A stretch of DNA of 44,276 nt from an uncultured Alphaproteobacteria bacterium (GTDB lineage: Bacteria; Pseudomonadota; Alphaproteobacteria; Geminicoccales; Geminicoccaceae), in the NCBI GenBank assembly GCA_937926445.1, contig CALBAK010000058.1, positions 1 through 44,276 of the forward strand. The letters are read 5' to 3'. The position numbers and the translations under genes were made by a program. Positions 29,701-38,673 of this stretch are shown one piece after another (position 1 is the first letter of the stretch; each line of letters starts with the position of its first letter). A model generated the notes under the pieces. That model was not told where the DNA came from. It did no database searches and saw only the letters and a list, made by a program, of their open reading frames with translations.

Positions 29701-31094
29701 GCCTCTACCTCCGCCCGACGCCCGGCGAGCCGGGCGCGGACGAGCTCGCGGAACGCGTCCCCGCGCTGCTCGTAGCTCTTGAACTGGTCGAAGGACTTGC
29801 AGGCGGGCGCGAGGAGTACCACGGCCTCCTCCCCGGCCGCGGTGGCGGCCGCGAGGGCCGCATCGAGCGCCACCTCGAGGGTTCCGGACCGTTCGAGCGG
29901 GGCCAGCCGGCCGAGCTCGGCGGCGATCGCCTCGGCTGCCTCGCCGATCACGAAACCGCGCCGGACCCGCGTCATGAAGGGCGCGAGGGCGGCGAAGCCG
30001 CCGGCCCCTGCCCGCCCACCGGCGATCCAGTACACCCTCTCGAACGCCCCCAGGCTACGGGTCGCGGCATCGGGATTGGTGGCTTTGCTGTCGTTGACGA
30101 GCGTCACCTTCCCGATCCGGCCGACCTCCTCCATTCGGTGCGGCAGACCCGTGAAGCTCGCGAACCCGGCGGTGGCTTCGGCCGGGTCGAGCCCGAGTGC
30201 GCGCAGCGCGGCGTAGGCCGCGGCCGCGTTCTGCTGGTTGTGGGCGCCCTTGAGCGCGCGCAGGCCACGCAGATCGGCGACCGGCCGCGCCTCACCCTCG
30301 AGCGCGTCGAGAAGCCGCCCGTCCACGACGCCCACGCCGCCCTCGGGAACCCGACCGACGCTCACCCGAAGGGGTGCACGCCCCTTTCGGGCGAGGGTCT
30401 CGGCGAGTGCGGCCGAGATCGGATCGTCGATCCCGATCACCGCCCGATCGCTCGGTCCCTGCAGCTCGAAGATCCGCCGCTTGGCGGCGGCATAGCCTTC
30501 GAGATCGCCGTGCCGATCGAGATGGTCGGGAGTGAGGTTGAGCCACACCGCCACTCGGCAGGCGAGGCTCTGCGCGAGCTCGAGTTGGAAGGAGGAGAGC
30601 TCGAGCACGATCGTCTCTTCCGGGCCACCCAGCACGAGGTCGAAGACGGGCCGGCCGATGTTGCCGCCGAGCTGAGCCGGTCGGCCCGCGGCCAGCAGCA
30701 GATGGTGGACGAGCGCGCTCGTGGTCGACTTTCCGTTGGTGCCGGTGATCCCGACGATCGGCCGCGGGGCGGCGACCTCGGCGAACAGGTCGACGTCGCC
30801 CGTGATCGGGACGCCCTCGGCGCGCGCCGCTGCGACGAGCGGGTGCGGCGCGGGCAGGCTCGTGGGCACCCCGGGGCTCACCACGAGGGCGGCGAGTTCC
30901 GCCAAATCCTCCGGCTCGCCCGGCCAGGCGCCGAGCTCCATGGCCCTCTGGAGGGCAGCCGGATCGTCGTCCCAGGCGACCACGTCGGCGCCCCCGGCGC
31001 GAAGGGCTCGGGCGACCGCGAGCCCGCTCCGGGCGAGCCCGAGCACGCCCACCCGGCGATCGCGGAACCGACAGAGCGCGGTACGCAGCGGCAC
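29697..31094 (-). CDS. murD: UDP-N-acetylmuramoyl-L-alanine--D-glutamate ligase MurD
   Basis: About 465 residues. The N-terminal domain has VGVLGLARSGLAVARAL and VVSPGVP; the ATP loop is IVGITGTNGKSTTSAL; QLGGNIGRP, VLELSSFQLE and LNLTPDHLDRHGDLEGYAAAK follow; the C-terminal part has FTGLPHRMEEV, VNDSKATNPDAATRSL and LLAPACKSFDQFKSYEQRGDAF split over the last helix. GTG at 31094 is chosen: GAGG lies six bases upstream and it begins 8 bp after the mraY stop. The frame is open through mraY, so upstream starts are not credible. Confidence 0.95.
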   Translation of the reverse strand: MPLRTALCRFRDRRVGVLGLARSGLAVARALRAGGADVVAWDDDPAALQRAMELGAWPGEPEDLAELAALVVSPGVPTSLPAPHPLVAAARAEGVPITGDVDLFAEVAAPRPIVGITGTNGKSTTSALVHHLLLAAGRPAQLGGNIGRPVFDLVLGGPEETIVLELSSFQLELAQSLACRVAVWLNLTPDHLDRHGDLEGYAAAKRRIFELQGPSDRAVIGIDDPISAALAETLARKGRAPLRVSVGRVPEGGVGVVDGRLLDALEGEARPVADLRGLRALKGAHNQQNAAAAYAALRALGLDPAEATAGFASFTGLPHRMEEVGRIGKVTLVNDSKATNPDAATRSLGAFERVYWIAGGRAGAGGFAALAPFMTRVRRGFVIGEAAEAIAAELGRLAPLERSGTLEVALDAALAAATAAGEEAVVLLAPACKSFDQFKSYEQRGDAFRELVRARLAGRRAEVEA

Positions 31095-31102
31095 GGCCGT
31101 CC

Positions 31103-32191
31103 TCAACGCAGCTTGAGGGTCGAGAGACCAACGAGGGCCAGGATCATGGCGATGATCCAGAAGCGGATGACGATGGTGGGCTCCTTCCATCCCTTCTTCT
31201 CGAAATGATGGTGCAAGGGCGCCATGCGGAAGACCCGCCGGCCGGTGAGCTTGAAGGAGACGACCTGGACGATCACCGAGACCGCCTCGAGGACGAACAG
31301 GCCACCGACGATCGCGAGCACGAGCTCGTGCTTGACCGCGACCGCGATGGCACCCAGCGCCCCACCCGTCGCGAGCGACCCCGTGTCGCCCATGAACACC
31401 ATGGCGGGCGGGGCATTGAACCAGAGAAAGCCCAGCGACGCCCCGATCATCGCACCGCAGACCACGGCGAGCTCGCCGGTCCCGGCGACGTAGGGAATTC
31501 CGAGATAGTTCGAGAAGATCACGTTGCCCGCGAGATAGGCGATCAGCGCGAAGCAGGCGGCAGCGATCATGACCGGCACGATCGCGAGCCCGTCGAGCCC
31601 GTCGGTCAGGTTCACGGCGTTCGAGGCGCCCACCATGACGAAGGCGGCGAAGATCGGGAAACCCATTCCGAGCGGGATCAGGAGGTCCTTGAAGACGGGC
31701 ACCGCCACGCTCGTGGCGAGCTTCGGATCGGAGAGCTTGACGAGCACGATCGCTGCGACGAGGCCGATCGCGGCCTGGCCCAGGAGCTTGAGCCGACCGG
31801 GCAAGCCGCCGCTCGAGCGCCTGGTCACCTTGAGATAGTCGTCGAGGAAGCCGATCAGGCCGTAGCCGATCGTCACGAGCAAGACGGTCCAAACGAAGCC
31901 GTTCCCGGTATCGGCCCAGAGAAGGGTGGAGACCGCCATGGCGATCAGGATCAGCACGCCGCCCATGGTGGGCGTCCCGGCCTTGGTCAGGATGTGGCTC
32001 TCGGGTCCCTCCGCGCGGATCGGCTGGCCGCCCTTCTGCTTGAGGCGCAGCCAGCGGATCAGGCCCGGGCCCAGGAGGAAGCTCACGACGAGCGCGGTCA
32101 TGACCGCCCCGCCCGTGCGGAAGGTGATGTAGCGGAACAGATTGAGCCCGGGGACGGTGGGCGCGAGCGGGACCAGGAGCTCGTACAGCAT
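31103..32191 (-). CDS. mraY: MraY, phospho-MurNAc-pentapeptide transferase
   Basis: A 362-residue polytopic membrane enzyme that loads the MurNAc-pentapeptide onto undecaprenyl phosphate to give lipid I. About ten membrane segments. Motifs: [24 protein letters not shown] with the Asp-Asp pair, [17 protein letters not shown] with the catalytic Asp, [20 protein letters not shown] split over the loop, and [14 protein letters not shown] with the His cluster near the C-terminus. ATG at 32191, 2 bp after the murF stop. Length and motifs are standard. Confidence 0.97.
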   Translation of the reverse strand: MLYELLVPLAPTVPGLNLFRYITFRTGGAVMTALVVSFLLGPGLIRWLRLKQKGGQPIRAEGPESHILTKAGTPTMGGVLILIAMAVSTLLWADTGNGFVWTVLLVTIGYGLIGFLDDYLKVTRRSSGGLPGRLKLLGQAAIGLVAAIVLVKLSDPKLATSVAVPVFKDLLIPLGMGFPIFAAFVMVGASNAVNLTDGLDGLAIVPVMIAAACFALIAYLAGNVIFSNYLGIPYVAGTGELAVVCGAMIGASLGFLWFNAPPAMVFMGDTGSLATGGALGAIAVAVKHELVLAIVGGLFVLEAVSVIVQVVSFKLTGRRVFRMAPLHHHFEKKGWKEPTIVIRFWIIAMILALVGLSTLKLR

Positions 32192-32193
32192 GC

Positions 32194-33585
32194 TCAGCTC
32201 CGTGCCGAAGCCTCGAGGGCCTCGACCACGCGCGCCATCCGGCTGCCGAGCGAGCCCTTGACCAGGAGGACGTCGCCCGGCCGCAGCTCTTCCACGACCC
32301 GCGCCGCGAGTGCGGTCGAGTCGGCCGCGTGCGGACCCCGCAGTGACGGCGGCAACGCTCGATGCAGCGCAGCCATCAGCGGGCCGCAGGTGAAAACCCG
32401 ATCGACCCCGGCCGCGACCAGAGCCGGGGCGAGGGCCGCGTGCAGCTCCTCCGCTCGGGGGCCGAGCTCGAGCATGTCACCGAGCACGGCGATCCGCCGG
32501 CCGGGCTGCAGCCCCAAAAGCGCGATCGCCGCCGCCATCGAGGCGGGGTTGGCGTTGTAGCTGTCGTCGAGCAGGAGGACAGAACCACCCGGAACGGGCA
32601 GAAGGCGCTGGCGGCCGCGCCCCGAAGGCGGGGCGAAATCCGCGAGATCGGCCGCGGCGCGCTCGACATCGGCCCCGAGCGCCTCGACCACGGCGAGCAC
32701 GCCGAGCGCATTGTCGGCCCAGTGCCGGCCCGGGGCGCCGATCGAGAAGCGCAGCCGCCGGCCAGCGCAGGCGACCTCGAGCTCACTGCGCTCGGGCGAG
32801 AGCCGAGCCTCGAGAAGCCGCCAGTCGGCCGACGGCGCGCTGCCGAAGGTCGTGATCCGCTCGACGCCGGCGCGCCGGCCGGCCTCGAGCAGGAGCGGCA
32901 GCTGCGGGCTGTCGGCCGGCAGCACGGCCACTCCGCCGGGCTCGAGCCCTTCCAGCATCTCGGCCTTGGCGCGCGCGATGCCGTCGATCCCGTCAGCGAA
33001 ATTGCCGATGTGGGCGGGAGCGATCGCGGTGATCACCGCGACCCGCGGCCGGACCATGGGTACGAGCGCACGGATCTCGCCCGCATGATTCATGCCGATC
33101 TCGACCACCGCCCAGGGCAGCTCGGCCGGCAGCCGAGCAAGCGTGAGCGGCACGCCCCAATGATTGTTGTGGCTCGCCGCACTCGCGTGGCAGCCGCCCT
33201 GCCGGTCGAGTACGTGCCGGAGCGCCTCTTTGGTCCCCGTCTTGCCGACCGAGCCCGTGACCGCCACGAGACGCGCGGCCGCCCGCCCGCGGCCGACCCG
33301 AGCGAGGCGGCGAAGGCCCTCGAGCGTGTCGGCGACAAAGAGGAGCGGTGCGCCCTCGGCCACCTCCTCCGGCCGCCGCACGACCATGGCCGCAGCCGCC
33401 CCCTTGGCGAGCGCATCGGCCACGAAGGCGTGCCCGTCGCGCTGCTCCCCCTGAAGCGCCACGAACAGATCTCCCGGGGTGAGGGTGCGACTGTCGATCG
33501 ACACCCCGCTTGCCCGCCAATCGCCGACGGCCAAACCGCCGGTCGCCCGCGCGGCCTCCGCCGCGGTCCAGAGCGGGGCGCTCAA
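32194..33585 (-). CDS. murF: MurF, UDP-MurNAc-tripeptide--D-Ala-D-Ala ligase
   Basis: A 463-residue Mur ligase that adds D-Ala-D-Ala to the tripeptide precursor. The N-terminal domain has [21 protein letters not shown] and [14 protein letters not shown]; the ATP loop is [15 protein letters not shown]; then [24 protein letters not shown] and [11 protein letters not shown]; the C-terminal domain has [17 protein letters not shown] and GDMLELG. The start is TTG at 33585, overlapping the murE stop as TTGA; no ATG or GTG fits the homology better. Confidence 0.96.
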   Translation of the reverse strand: MSAPLWTAAEAARATGGLAVGDWRASGVSIDSRTLTPGDLFVALQGEQRDGHAFVADALAKGAAAAMVVRRPEEVAEGAPLLFVADTLEGLRRLARVGRGRAAARLVAVTGSVGKTGTKEALRHVLDRQGGCHASAASHNNHWGVPLTLARLPAELPWAVVEIGMNHAGEIRALVPMVRPRVAVITAIAPAHIGNFADGIDGIARAKAEMLEGLEPGGVAVLPADSPQLPLLLEAGRRAGVERITTFGSAPSADWRLLEARLSPERSELEVACAGRRLRFSIGAPGRHWADNALGVLAVVEALGADVERAAADLADFAPPSGRGRQRLLPVPGGSVLLLDDSYNANPASMAAAIALLGLQPGRRIAVLGDMLELGPRAEELHAALAPALVAAGVDRVFTCGPLMAALHRALPPSLRGPHAADSTALAARVVEELRPGDVLLVKGSLGSRMARVVEALEASARS

Positions 33586-35045
33586 GCGGCCCTCCCGCCG
33601 GCCGGGGCCTGCCCCACGAGCTCGCGGATCACCGCCGCGTCGTCGAACGGCTGCACCGTGTCCCCCGAGATCTGGTAGGTTTCGTGGCCCTTGCCGGCGA
33701 CGAGGAGGACATCGCCCGCTCCGAGCCCGTCGAGGGCGGCGGCGATCGCCGCTCGCCGATTGCCAATCTCGAGGGCACCCGGGCAGGCCTCGAGGATCGC
33801 TCGCCGGATCGCGGCCGGATCCTCGCTGCGGGGATTGTCGTCGGTGACGATCACCCGATCGGCGAGCCGGGCGGCGATCGCCCCCATGAGCGGTCGTTTG
33901 CCGGCATCCCGATCGCCCCCGCAGCCGACCACGAGATGGAGCCGGCCGGCGCAGTGCGGCCGCAGCGCCTCGAGCGCCTGACGGAGCGCCTCGGGCTTGT
34001 GGGCGTAGTCCACATAGACGGCGGCCCCGCGCGGATGGTCGGCCACGTGCTGCATCCGCCCGGGTGCCCCCTCGAGGGCCGCCAGATGCTCGGCCGCGGC
34101 CCCGGGCGATTCGCCCGAGGCCACGACGAGGGCCAGGGCCGCCAACAGGTTGCGGGCCTGGAAGGGCCCCAAGAGGCGACTCTCGACGAACACCTCGCGG
34201 CCGTCGAGGGCGAGCCGCAGGCGCTGGCCCGATGCGTGCGGGGTCTGGTCGAGCAGCCGGAAGCGGCGCGCCCGCGTCCCGTAGTCGAACAGCGCGAGCC
34301 GCCGCTCGCGCGCGATTTCCGCGATCGCTTCGGCCTCGGGCAGATCGGCGTCGACCACGGCAGCCGCACCTTCCGGGAGGAGCTCGGCGAAGAGCCGCAG
34401 CTTGGCCGCGCGATAGGCTTCCATCGTGCCGTGATAGTCGAGATGGTCGCGCGAGAGGTTGGTGAAGGCGGCGGCCGCGAAGCGGACACCCTCGACCCGG
34501 CGCTGGTCGAGCGCGTGGCTCGAAACCTCCATAGCGAGCCGCTCGACACGATCGCGGGCGAGTTCGGCCAGCAACCGGTGCAGCTCGATCGGATCGGGGG
34601 TGGTGAGCGCCCCGGGCCGCGTGCCCTCGGGCCCCACGAGCCCGAGCGTGCCGAGGCTCGCGGCCCGATGGCCGAGCTTCGCCCAGAGCTGGCGGGTGAA
34701 GCCCACGACCGAGGTTTTGCCGCTCGTGCCGGTGACACCGGCCACGAAGGCCGGCTGGGCGCCGAAGAAGCGGGCCGCGATCCGGGCGAGGGCACCGCGC
34801 GGATCCGCCGCTACGAGGATCGGCACGCCGAGCGGCCGGATCCGCAGCCTCTCCTCGCCGAGCACCGCGACCGCTCCCGCCGCCACCGCCGCCTCGGCGA
34901 AGGCGAGGCCGTCGGTGCGCGTCCCCCGCAGGGCCGCGAAGAGGTCGCCGGGGCGCACCCGCCGCGAATCGAGGGCGAGGCCCAGGACCTCGCGGTCGGG
35001 GCCCTCGAGTTGGGCGAGTTCAGCGGCGAGCGTCGACAGCCGCAA
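33582..35045 (-). CDS. murE: MurE, UDP-MurNAc-dipeptide--meso-DAP ligase
   Basis: About 487 residues. The N-terminal domain has LALDSRRVRPGDLFAALRG; the ATP loop is GVTGTSGKTSVVGF; then LTTPDPIELHRLLAEL, MEVSSHALDQRRVEGV and TNLSRDHLDYHGTMEAY; the C-terminal domain has VDYAHKPEAL, GCGGDRDAGKRPLMG and DNPRSEDP, the motif that marks meso-diaminopimelate rather than lysine as the amino acid added. This fits lysA in the same window. The start is uncertain: TTG at 35045 begins the homology (RLSTLAAEL) and overlaps ftsI by 26 bp; the open frame extends to 35165 without a better candidate. Confidence 0.95.
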   Translation of the reverse strand: MRLSTLAAELAQLEGPDREVLGLALDSRRVRPGDLFAALRGTRTDGLAFAEAAVAAGAVAVLGEERLRIRPLGVPILVAADPRGALARIAARFFGAQPAFVAGVTGTSGKTSVVGFTRQLWAKLGHRAASLGTLGLVGPEGTRPGALTTPDPIELHRLLAELARDRVERLAMEVSSHALDQRRVEGVRFAAAAFTNLSRDHLDYHGTMEAYRAAKLRLFAELLPEGAAAVVDADLPEAEAIAEIARERRLALFDYGTRARRFRLLDQTPHASGQRLRLALDGREVFVESRLLGPFQARNLLAALALVVASGESPGAAAEHLAALEGAPGRMQHVADHPRGAAVYVDYAHKPEALRQALEALRPHCAGRLHLVVGCGGDRDAGKRPLMGAIAARLADRVIVTDDNPRSEDPAAIRRAILEACPGALEIGNRRAAIAAALDGLGAGDVLLVAGKGHETYQISGDTVQPFDDAAVIRELVGQAPAGGRAA

Positions 35046-36765
35046 AGCGTGGACCCCCGGTGTCGGTCGCGGCGGTCGGCCGCATCGCCAGCCACCGCTC
35101 GCGGAAACGGGACTCGACAGCAGGATCGGAGGGGGGCACGCCCAAAAGCGGCCCGATCCGGGCAATGACCGATCCCACCACCGGTGCCGCGACCTTGCCG
35201 CCGTAGCGGGTGCCGCCCGACGCCGCCGAGGCCTTGGGCTCGTCGATCACGGCGAGCACGAGGTAGCGCGGCGCATCCAGCGGGAAGACGCCCACGAAGG
35301 AGGCGAGCACCGCACCGCGCCGATAGCCGCCGCGGCCGGCCTTGTCGGCGGTGCCGGTCTTGCCGCCCACCAGATAACCGGGAACCGCCGCCTTCTTGGC
35401 GGTGCCGTCGGCAACCGTGAGCCACATCATCCAGCGCAGATCCTCCACCGTGCGGCGGCTCGCCACCCGCGGCCCCGGCTGCAGCGGCGTGCTCTCGGGC
35501 AGTTCGAGGAGCGTGGCGCGCACGAGCGTGCCGTCGCCCACGAGCGAGGCCACCGCCTCGGCGAAGCGCAAGGGCGAGACGGCGATGCCGTGGCCGAAGG
35601 AGACCGTCGCGGTCACCACGTCCGGCCAGGCCTTCTGGACTTGCGGGCGGGCCACCTCGAGCAGCTCGATGGGCGCCCGCTCGAACAGGCCGAGGCGGCC
35701 CAGCATCGAGCGCAGAGGCTCGGCACCGCCGGCCGCGAAGACCATTTGGGCCGTGCCGATGTTCGAGGAATGGGAGAAGATTTCGGCCGCTGTGTACGGC
35801 CTGCGGGCGGGGTGGACGTCGCGGATTGTGTGACGGCCGATCCGTAGGGCCGCCGGGATCTCGAAGCGCTGGCCGACCCGCACCCGGCCGCTGTCGAGCG
35901 CCGCGGCGTGCGAGAGCACCTTGAAAAGCGAGCCGAGCTCGTAGGAGCCACCGGTGCAGCGGTTCTTTCGCTGCTCGGGGCGCGCCGTTCCGCCGGCATT
36001 CGGGTCGAAGTCGGGCAGGCTCACGAGGCCCAGGAGCTCGCCCGTGCGCACGTCGAGGACGAGGCCGCAGGCGCCGATCGCGCGGAACTCGCGGAACGCC
36101 CGGCCGAGCTCGTCGCGCAGCGCCGCCTGGACCCTGAGATCGATGCTCAAGGCGACCTCGCGGGCATCGCGCAGCGCGGCGAGGCGGCCGTAGTCGAGCG
36201 CGTGCTCGACGCCGGCGAGCCCGCGATTGTCGATGTCCACGAAGCCCAGGAGATGACTGGCCGCACTGCCCTTGGGATAGACCCGGTGCTCGCTCGTACG
36301 CAGGAACACGCCCGGCAGGCCGGCCTCGAGCACGGCGAGCTCGGCCGAAGGCGCGATGCGGTGCGCGATCCACGCGAACCGCCGCCCGGCTTCCTTGGCC
36401 TTGACGAGCCGCCGCTCGAGCACGGCCGGGTCGATCCCGCCCAGGATGCGGGCGAGCCGCTCGGCGGTACGCCCGGGATCGGCGATCTGCGCCGGGTCGG
36501 CGGCGAGTGCCGGAACGGGCACATCGGTCGCGAGGAGCTCGCCGCGCCGGTCGACCAGATCGGGCCGCCGGCGCACCGGCTCGGCGAGCGGCGGCTCGGG
36601 CGCCGCCTCGGCGGTGCGCTCCTCCGGCGCCAGGTGCAGGAGGCGAAGCCCGAGTCCGGCAAAGAGCAGGGCGAAGAGGACACCCACGAGCACGATTCGG
36701 CGCCGGCCGCGGGCGAGTGCCGGATCGGGGGCGGCGAGCGAAGCGTCGAGGCCGGGCCAGCTCAC
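35020..36765 (-). CDS. ftsI: FtsI (PBP3), septal transpeptidase
   Basis: A class B penicillin-binding protein of about 581 residues that cross-links septal peptidoglycan with FtsW. One N-terminal membrane anchor (IVLVGVLFALLFAGLGLRLL) is followed by the pedestal domain (RRPDLVDRRGELLATDV, VYPKGSAASHLLGFVD). In the transpeptidase domain the catalytic motifs are SLFK at about residues 279-282 (family SxxK, usually STFK), SSN in FSHSSNIGTAQM and KTG in VGGKTGTADKAG. GTG at 36765 is used because it overlaps the ftsL stop as GTGA; the frame is open upstream with no homology. Confidence 0.95.
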   Translation of the reverse strand: MSWPGLDASLAAPDPALARGRRRIVLVGVLFALLFAGLGLRLLHLAPEERTAEAAPEPPLAEPVRRRPDLVDRRGELLATDVPVPALAADPAQIADPGRTAERLARILGGIDPAVLERRLVKAKEAGRRFAWIAHRIAPSAELAVLEAGLPGVFLRTSEHRVYPKGSAASHLLGFVDIDNRGLAGVEHALDYGRLAALRDAREVALSIDLRVQAALRDELGRAFREFRAIGACGLVLDVRTGELLGLVSLPDFDPNAGGTARPEQRKNRCTGGSYELGSLFKVLSHAAALDSGRVRVGQRFEIPAALRIGRHTIRDVHPARRPYTAAEIFSHSSNIGTAQMVFAAGGAEPLRSMLGRLGLFERAPIELLEVARPQVQKAWPDVVTATVSFGHGIAVSPLRFAEAVASLVGDGTLVRATLLELPESTPLQPGPRVASRRTVEDLRWMMWLTVADGTAKKAAVPGYLVGGKTGTADKAGRGGYRRGAVLASFVGVFPLDAPRYLVLAVIDEPKASAASGGTRYGGKVAAPVVGSVIARIGPLLGVPPSDPAVESRFRERWLAMRPTAATDTGGPRFAAVDARR

Positions 36766-37160
36766 GGCCGCACCGCTCCCCCGCGATTCGTTGCCGGCTC
36801 CCGGCTCCGGAAAGGCTTGAAGCGGAGCTCGAAGAGCTTTCCCGCATCGAGCTCGACCACGAGGCTGCGGCCAGCGAACAGGAGTGCCGTCGCGTCCGGC
36901 AGATCCTCGGCCCGGACGAGGCGATCGATCCGCGCGGGTTCGAGACCGAGCTGGCGGGCCTGGGTCGCGATCCGCTCCGGCCGGGTGAGCCAGGCGAGGT
37001 CGGCACGCAGGATCCGGATGCGGGCCCGCTCCGCCGCGATCGCCCGTTCGAGGGCTGCGAGCTCGCGTTCGCGCTCGTGCACTACCCGCTTGAGCTCGAA
37101 GACCGTCATCGCCGCGAAGAGCGCGGCCGCTCCCAGAGCGATCGCCGCCTGCGAGCTCAT
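36762..37160 (-). CDS. ftsL: FtsL-type divisome bitopic protein
   Basis: A 132-residue bitopic protein: a short N-terminus, one membrane segment (AIALGAAALFAAMTVFEL), then a heptad-like coiled coil (HERERELAALERAIAAERARIRILRADLAWL) that leads into TRPERIATQARQLGLEP, the block found at the end of FtsL coiled coils. It would pair with an FtsB-like protein (not in the window) and activate FtsWI. It is recognised by topology, coiled coil and position between rsmH and ftsI. ATG at 37160 overlaps the rsmH stop as ATGA. Confidence 0.88.
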   Translation of the reverse strand: MSSQAAIALGAAALFAAMTVFELKRVVHERERELAALERAIAAERARIRILRADLAWLTRPERIATQARQLGLEPARIDRLVRAEDLPDATALLFAGRSLVVELDAGKLFELRFKPFRSREPATNRGGAVRP

Positions 37161-38161
37161 GCGGCCCTCCGCTTCGCCACGGGCTCGCCCTCCGCGTCGG
37201 CCGGCGCATCGGTGCGCAGCGCCACCCGCAGCCGAGCCGAGCGGGCCCTCGGATTGCGCGCGACCTCGGCCGCCGAGGGCGGGATCGGCCCTCTTACAGC
37301 CCAGACCAGACGCGGTGACCCGGCCGTGGGCGGCGGCGGGCGGTGACGCGAGCCGGGAAGCCGTCGGCCGCCGTCACTCTCCACCCAGTGCTTCACGAGC
37401 CGATCCTCGCCCGAATGGAAGGAGACGATCACGAGCCGCCCGCCGGGTGCGAGCAGCCGCGTCGCGGCGGCGAGCAGCCGGGCGAGCTCGCCGGGCTCGT
37501 CGTTGACCGCCATCCGCAAGGCCTGGAAGGTCCGCGTTGCGGGATCGTGGCGGCCCGGCCGCCCGCGCTTGACCGCGTGCACGAGGGCGCGGAGCTCGCT
37601 CGTCCGCGCGAGCGGCGCGCTGGCGCGGCGGCGGACGACGGCGCGAGCGATCCGCCGCGCGTCGGGCTCGTCGCCGAGCCGGAAGAGCAGCTCGGCGAGC
37701 TCGGCCTCGTCGAGGCGGGCGAGGAGCTCGGCCGCGGTCGGCCCGTGCGGATCCATCCGCATGTCGAGCGGCCCGTCGAGTTGGAAGGCGAAGCCGCGTT
37801 CTGGATCGTCGAGCTGGTCGGAGGAGAGGCCGAGATCGGCCACGATTCCGTCGACTCGGTCGATGCCGATACCGGCGAGCAGGGTGTCGAGATCGCCGAA
37901 GCGCCCCTCGAGCGGGATCAGTCGCGGCTCGCCTCGCGCGAGCTCCCGAGCCCGCTCGACCGCCGCGGGATCGCGGTCGACCGCCACGAGGCGCCCGATC
38001 GGCGAGGCGAGCAGGGCTCGGCTGTAGCCACCGCCGCCGAAGGTCGCGTCGACACAGGTCTCGCCCGCGCTCGGCGCCAGGGCGGCGATCGCCTCGGCGA
38101 GCAGGACGGGTTCGTGACGGGGCTCGCTCACGGGTTTGTCCACAAGTCTAGCACAACCCAT
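37157..38161 (-). CDS. rsmH: RsmH (MraW), 16S rRNA m4C1402 methyltransferase
   Basis: A 334-residue SAM-dependent enzyme that N4-methylates C1402 of 16S rRNA. Motifs: EPRHEPVLLAEAI at the N-terminus, CVDATFGGGGYSRALL (SAM loop), VAVDRDPAAVERA, GIVADLGLSSDQLDDPERGF, FQALRMAVNDE and LVIVSFHSGEDRLVKHW. ATG at 38161 has GAGGG seven bases upstream and gives a ten-residue leader; GTG at 38131 would begin directly at the usual SEPRH start but has no ribosome-binding site. It is the first gene of the dcw run; the customary mraZ before it is missing. Confidence 0.95.
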   Translation of the reverse strand: MGCARLVDKPVSEPRHEPVLLAEAIAALAPSAGETCVDATFGGGGYSRALLASPIGRLVAVDRDPAAVERARELARGEPRLIPLEGRFGDLDTLLAGIGIDRVDGIVADLGLSSDQLDDPERGFAFQLDGPLDMRMDPHGPTAAELLARLDEAELAELLFRLGDEPDARRIARAVVRRRASAPLARTSELRALVHAVKRGRPGRHDPATRTFQALRMAVNDEPGELARLLAAATRLLAPGGRLVIVSFHSGEDRLVKHWVESDGGRRLPGSRHRPPPPTAGSPRLVWAVRGPIPPSAAEVARNPRARSARLRVALRTDAPADAEGEPVAKRRAA

Positions 38162-38295
38162 GAGCGAGTCGCCCTCGGCGCCGGCATCTCCGGTCCCGGC
38201 CACTCGTTCAGTCCTCGCTCGCGCGCTTCGCGGGACCGGAGTGCAGTCTCTCGCACGCTGCCTGGCGAGGACAAGACGAGTGGTCGTCCAGACCC

Positions 38296-38311
38296 CGTGA
38301 TCTTCGTCACA
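38296..38311. promoter_or_regulatory. CRP/FNR-family-like site (TGTGA-N6-TCACG) upstream of rsmH
   Basis: On the minus strand TGTGACGAAGATCACG matches the CRP consensus TGTGA-N6-TCACA at nine of ten defined positions. It is centred about 140 bp upstream of the rsmH ATG, a plausible activator position for a longer leader. The regulator identity is inferred from motif shape only. Confidence 0.4.
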
Positions 38312-38340
38312 CGAGCCGTCGCGACACAACGGAAGCAGAG

Positions 38341-38362
38341 CTCCCCTCGACCCCGAGGGGAG
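38341..38362. repeat. Perfect 9-bp stem-loop in the dcw leader
   Basis: CTCCCCTCG (38341-38349) and CGAGGGGAG (38354-38362) pair perfectly around a four-base loop, a very stable GC hairpin. No run of T follows on either strand, so a classical terminator is unlikely; a leader-RNA structure or pause site before rsmH (180 bp downstream) is possible. Confidence 0.4.
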
Positions 38363-38579
38363 GGTCTACCAAGGTCGAGCCTATCGAGCCCCGTCACGTC
38401 AGCCTCGGGACAAGGGAAATCGAAGCAATCGCGATCCGATTACTTTCCGGGCAAGTGAGAAAGCAACGGACCTGCGGTCTTCATTCGAACGTACCCGGCG
38501 GCCCGGTCCCGGTCAAGCGGGTTGCGATGTCGCGGCTAATCCTCTGTCAAGTCGAAATGAAAAGCTATCCGAACAGTTT

Positions 38580-38588
38580 TGTGGATAA
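38580..38588 (-). promoter_or_regulatory. Perfect DnaA box (TTATCCACA)
   Basis: The minus strand reads TTATCCACA, identical to the strong DnaA box consensus, inside an AT-rich patch 420 bp upstream of rsmH. A weaker neighbour, TTTCCCACA, lies next to it. This is too few for an origin, so a regulatory role in linking replication initiation to division-gene expression is the likelier reading. Confidence 0.5.
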
Positions 38589-38639
38589 CTGTGGGAAAAG
38601 TCTTGCTTTCAACTCCAGGTTGTGCAAGCCAGGCCAGCT

Positions 38640-38665
38640 CTTCGAGTGGACCTCGGTACTCGAAG
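38640..38665 (-). terminator. Hairpin just downstream of rnpB
   Basis: CTTCGAGT (38640-38647) and ACTCGAAG (38658-38665) form a perfect 8-bp stem with a ten-base loop, starting 9 bp past the mature 3' end of RNase P RNA. It probably ends or protects the rnpB transcript, but there is no U-tract. Confidence 0.4.
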
Positions 38666-38673
38666 GAGCGGCG

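Larger units (their letters stand above)
38162..38673. other. 512-bp noncoding control region upstream of the dcw cluster (mraZ absent)
   Basis: Between rnpB and rsmH, where many bacteria carry mraZ, none of the six frames gives MraZ-like sequence. The region is clearly less GC-rich than its surroundings, most of all at 38540-38620. It holds a CRP-like palindrome (38296-38311), a 9-bp stem-loop (38341-38362), a DnaA box (38580-38588), a hairpin after rnpB (38640-38665), and on the minus strand a TTGACA hexamer at about 38546-38551 without an obvious partner. It probably contains the main dcw promoter. Confidence 0.6.

Noticed and set aside
38560-38600. A replication origin around the DnaA box
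   Set aside because: Only one perfect box and one weak neighbour, and no dnaA, hemE or other origin-linked gene nearby.
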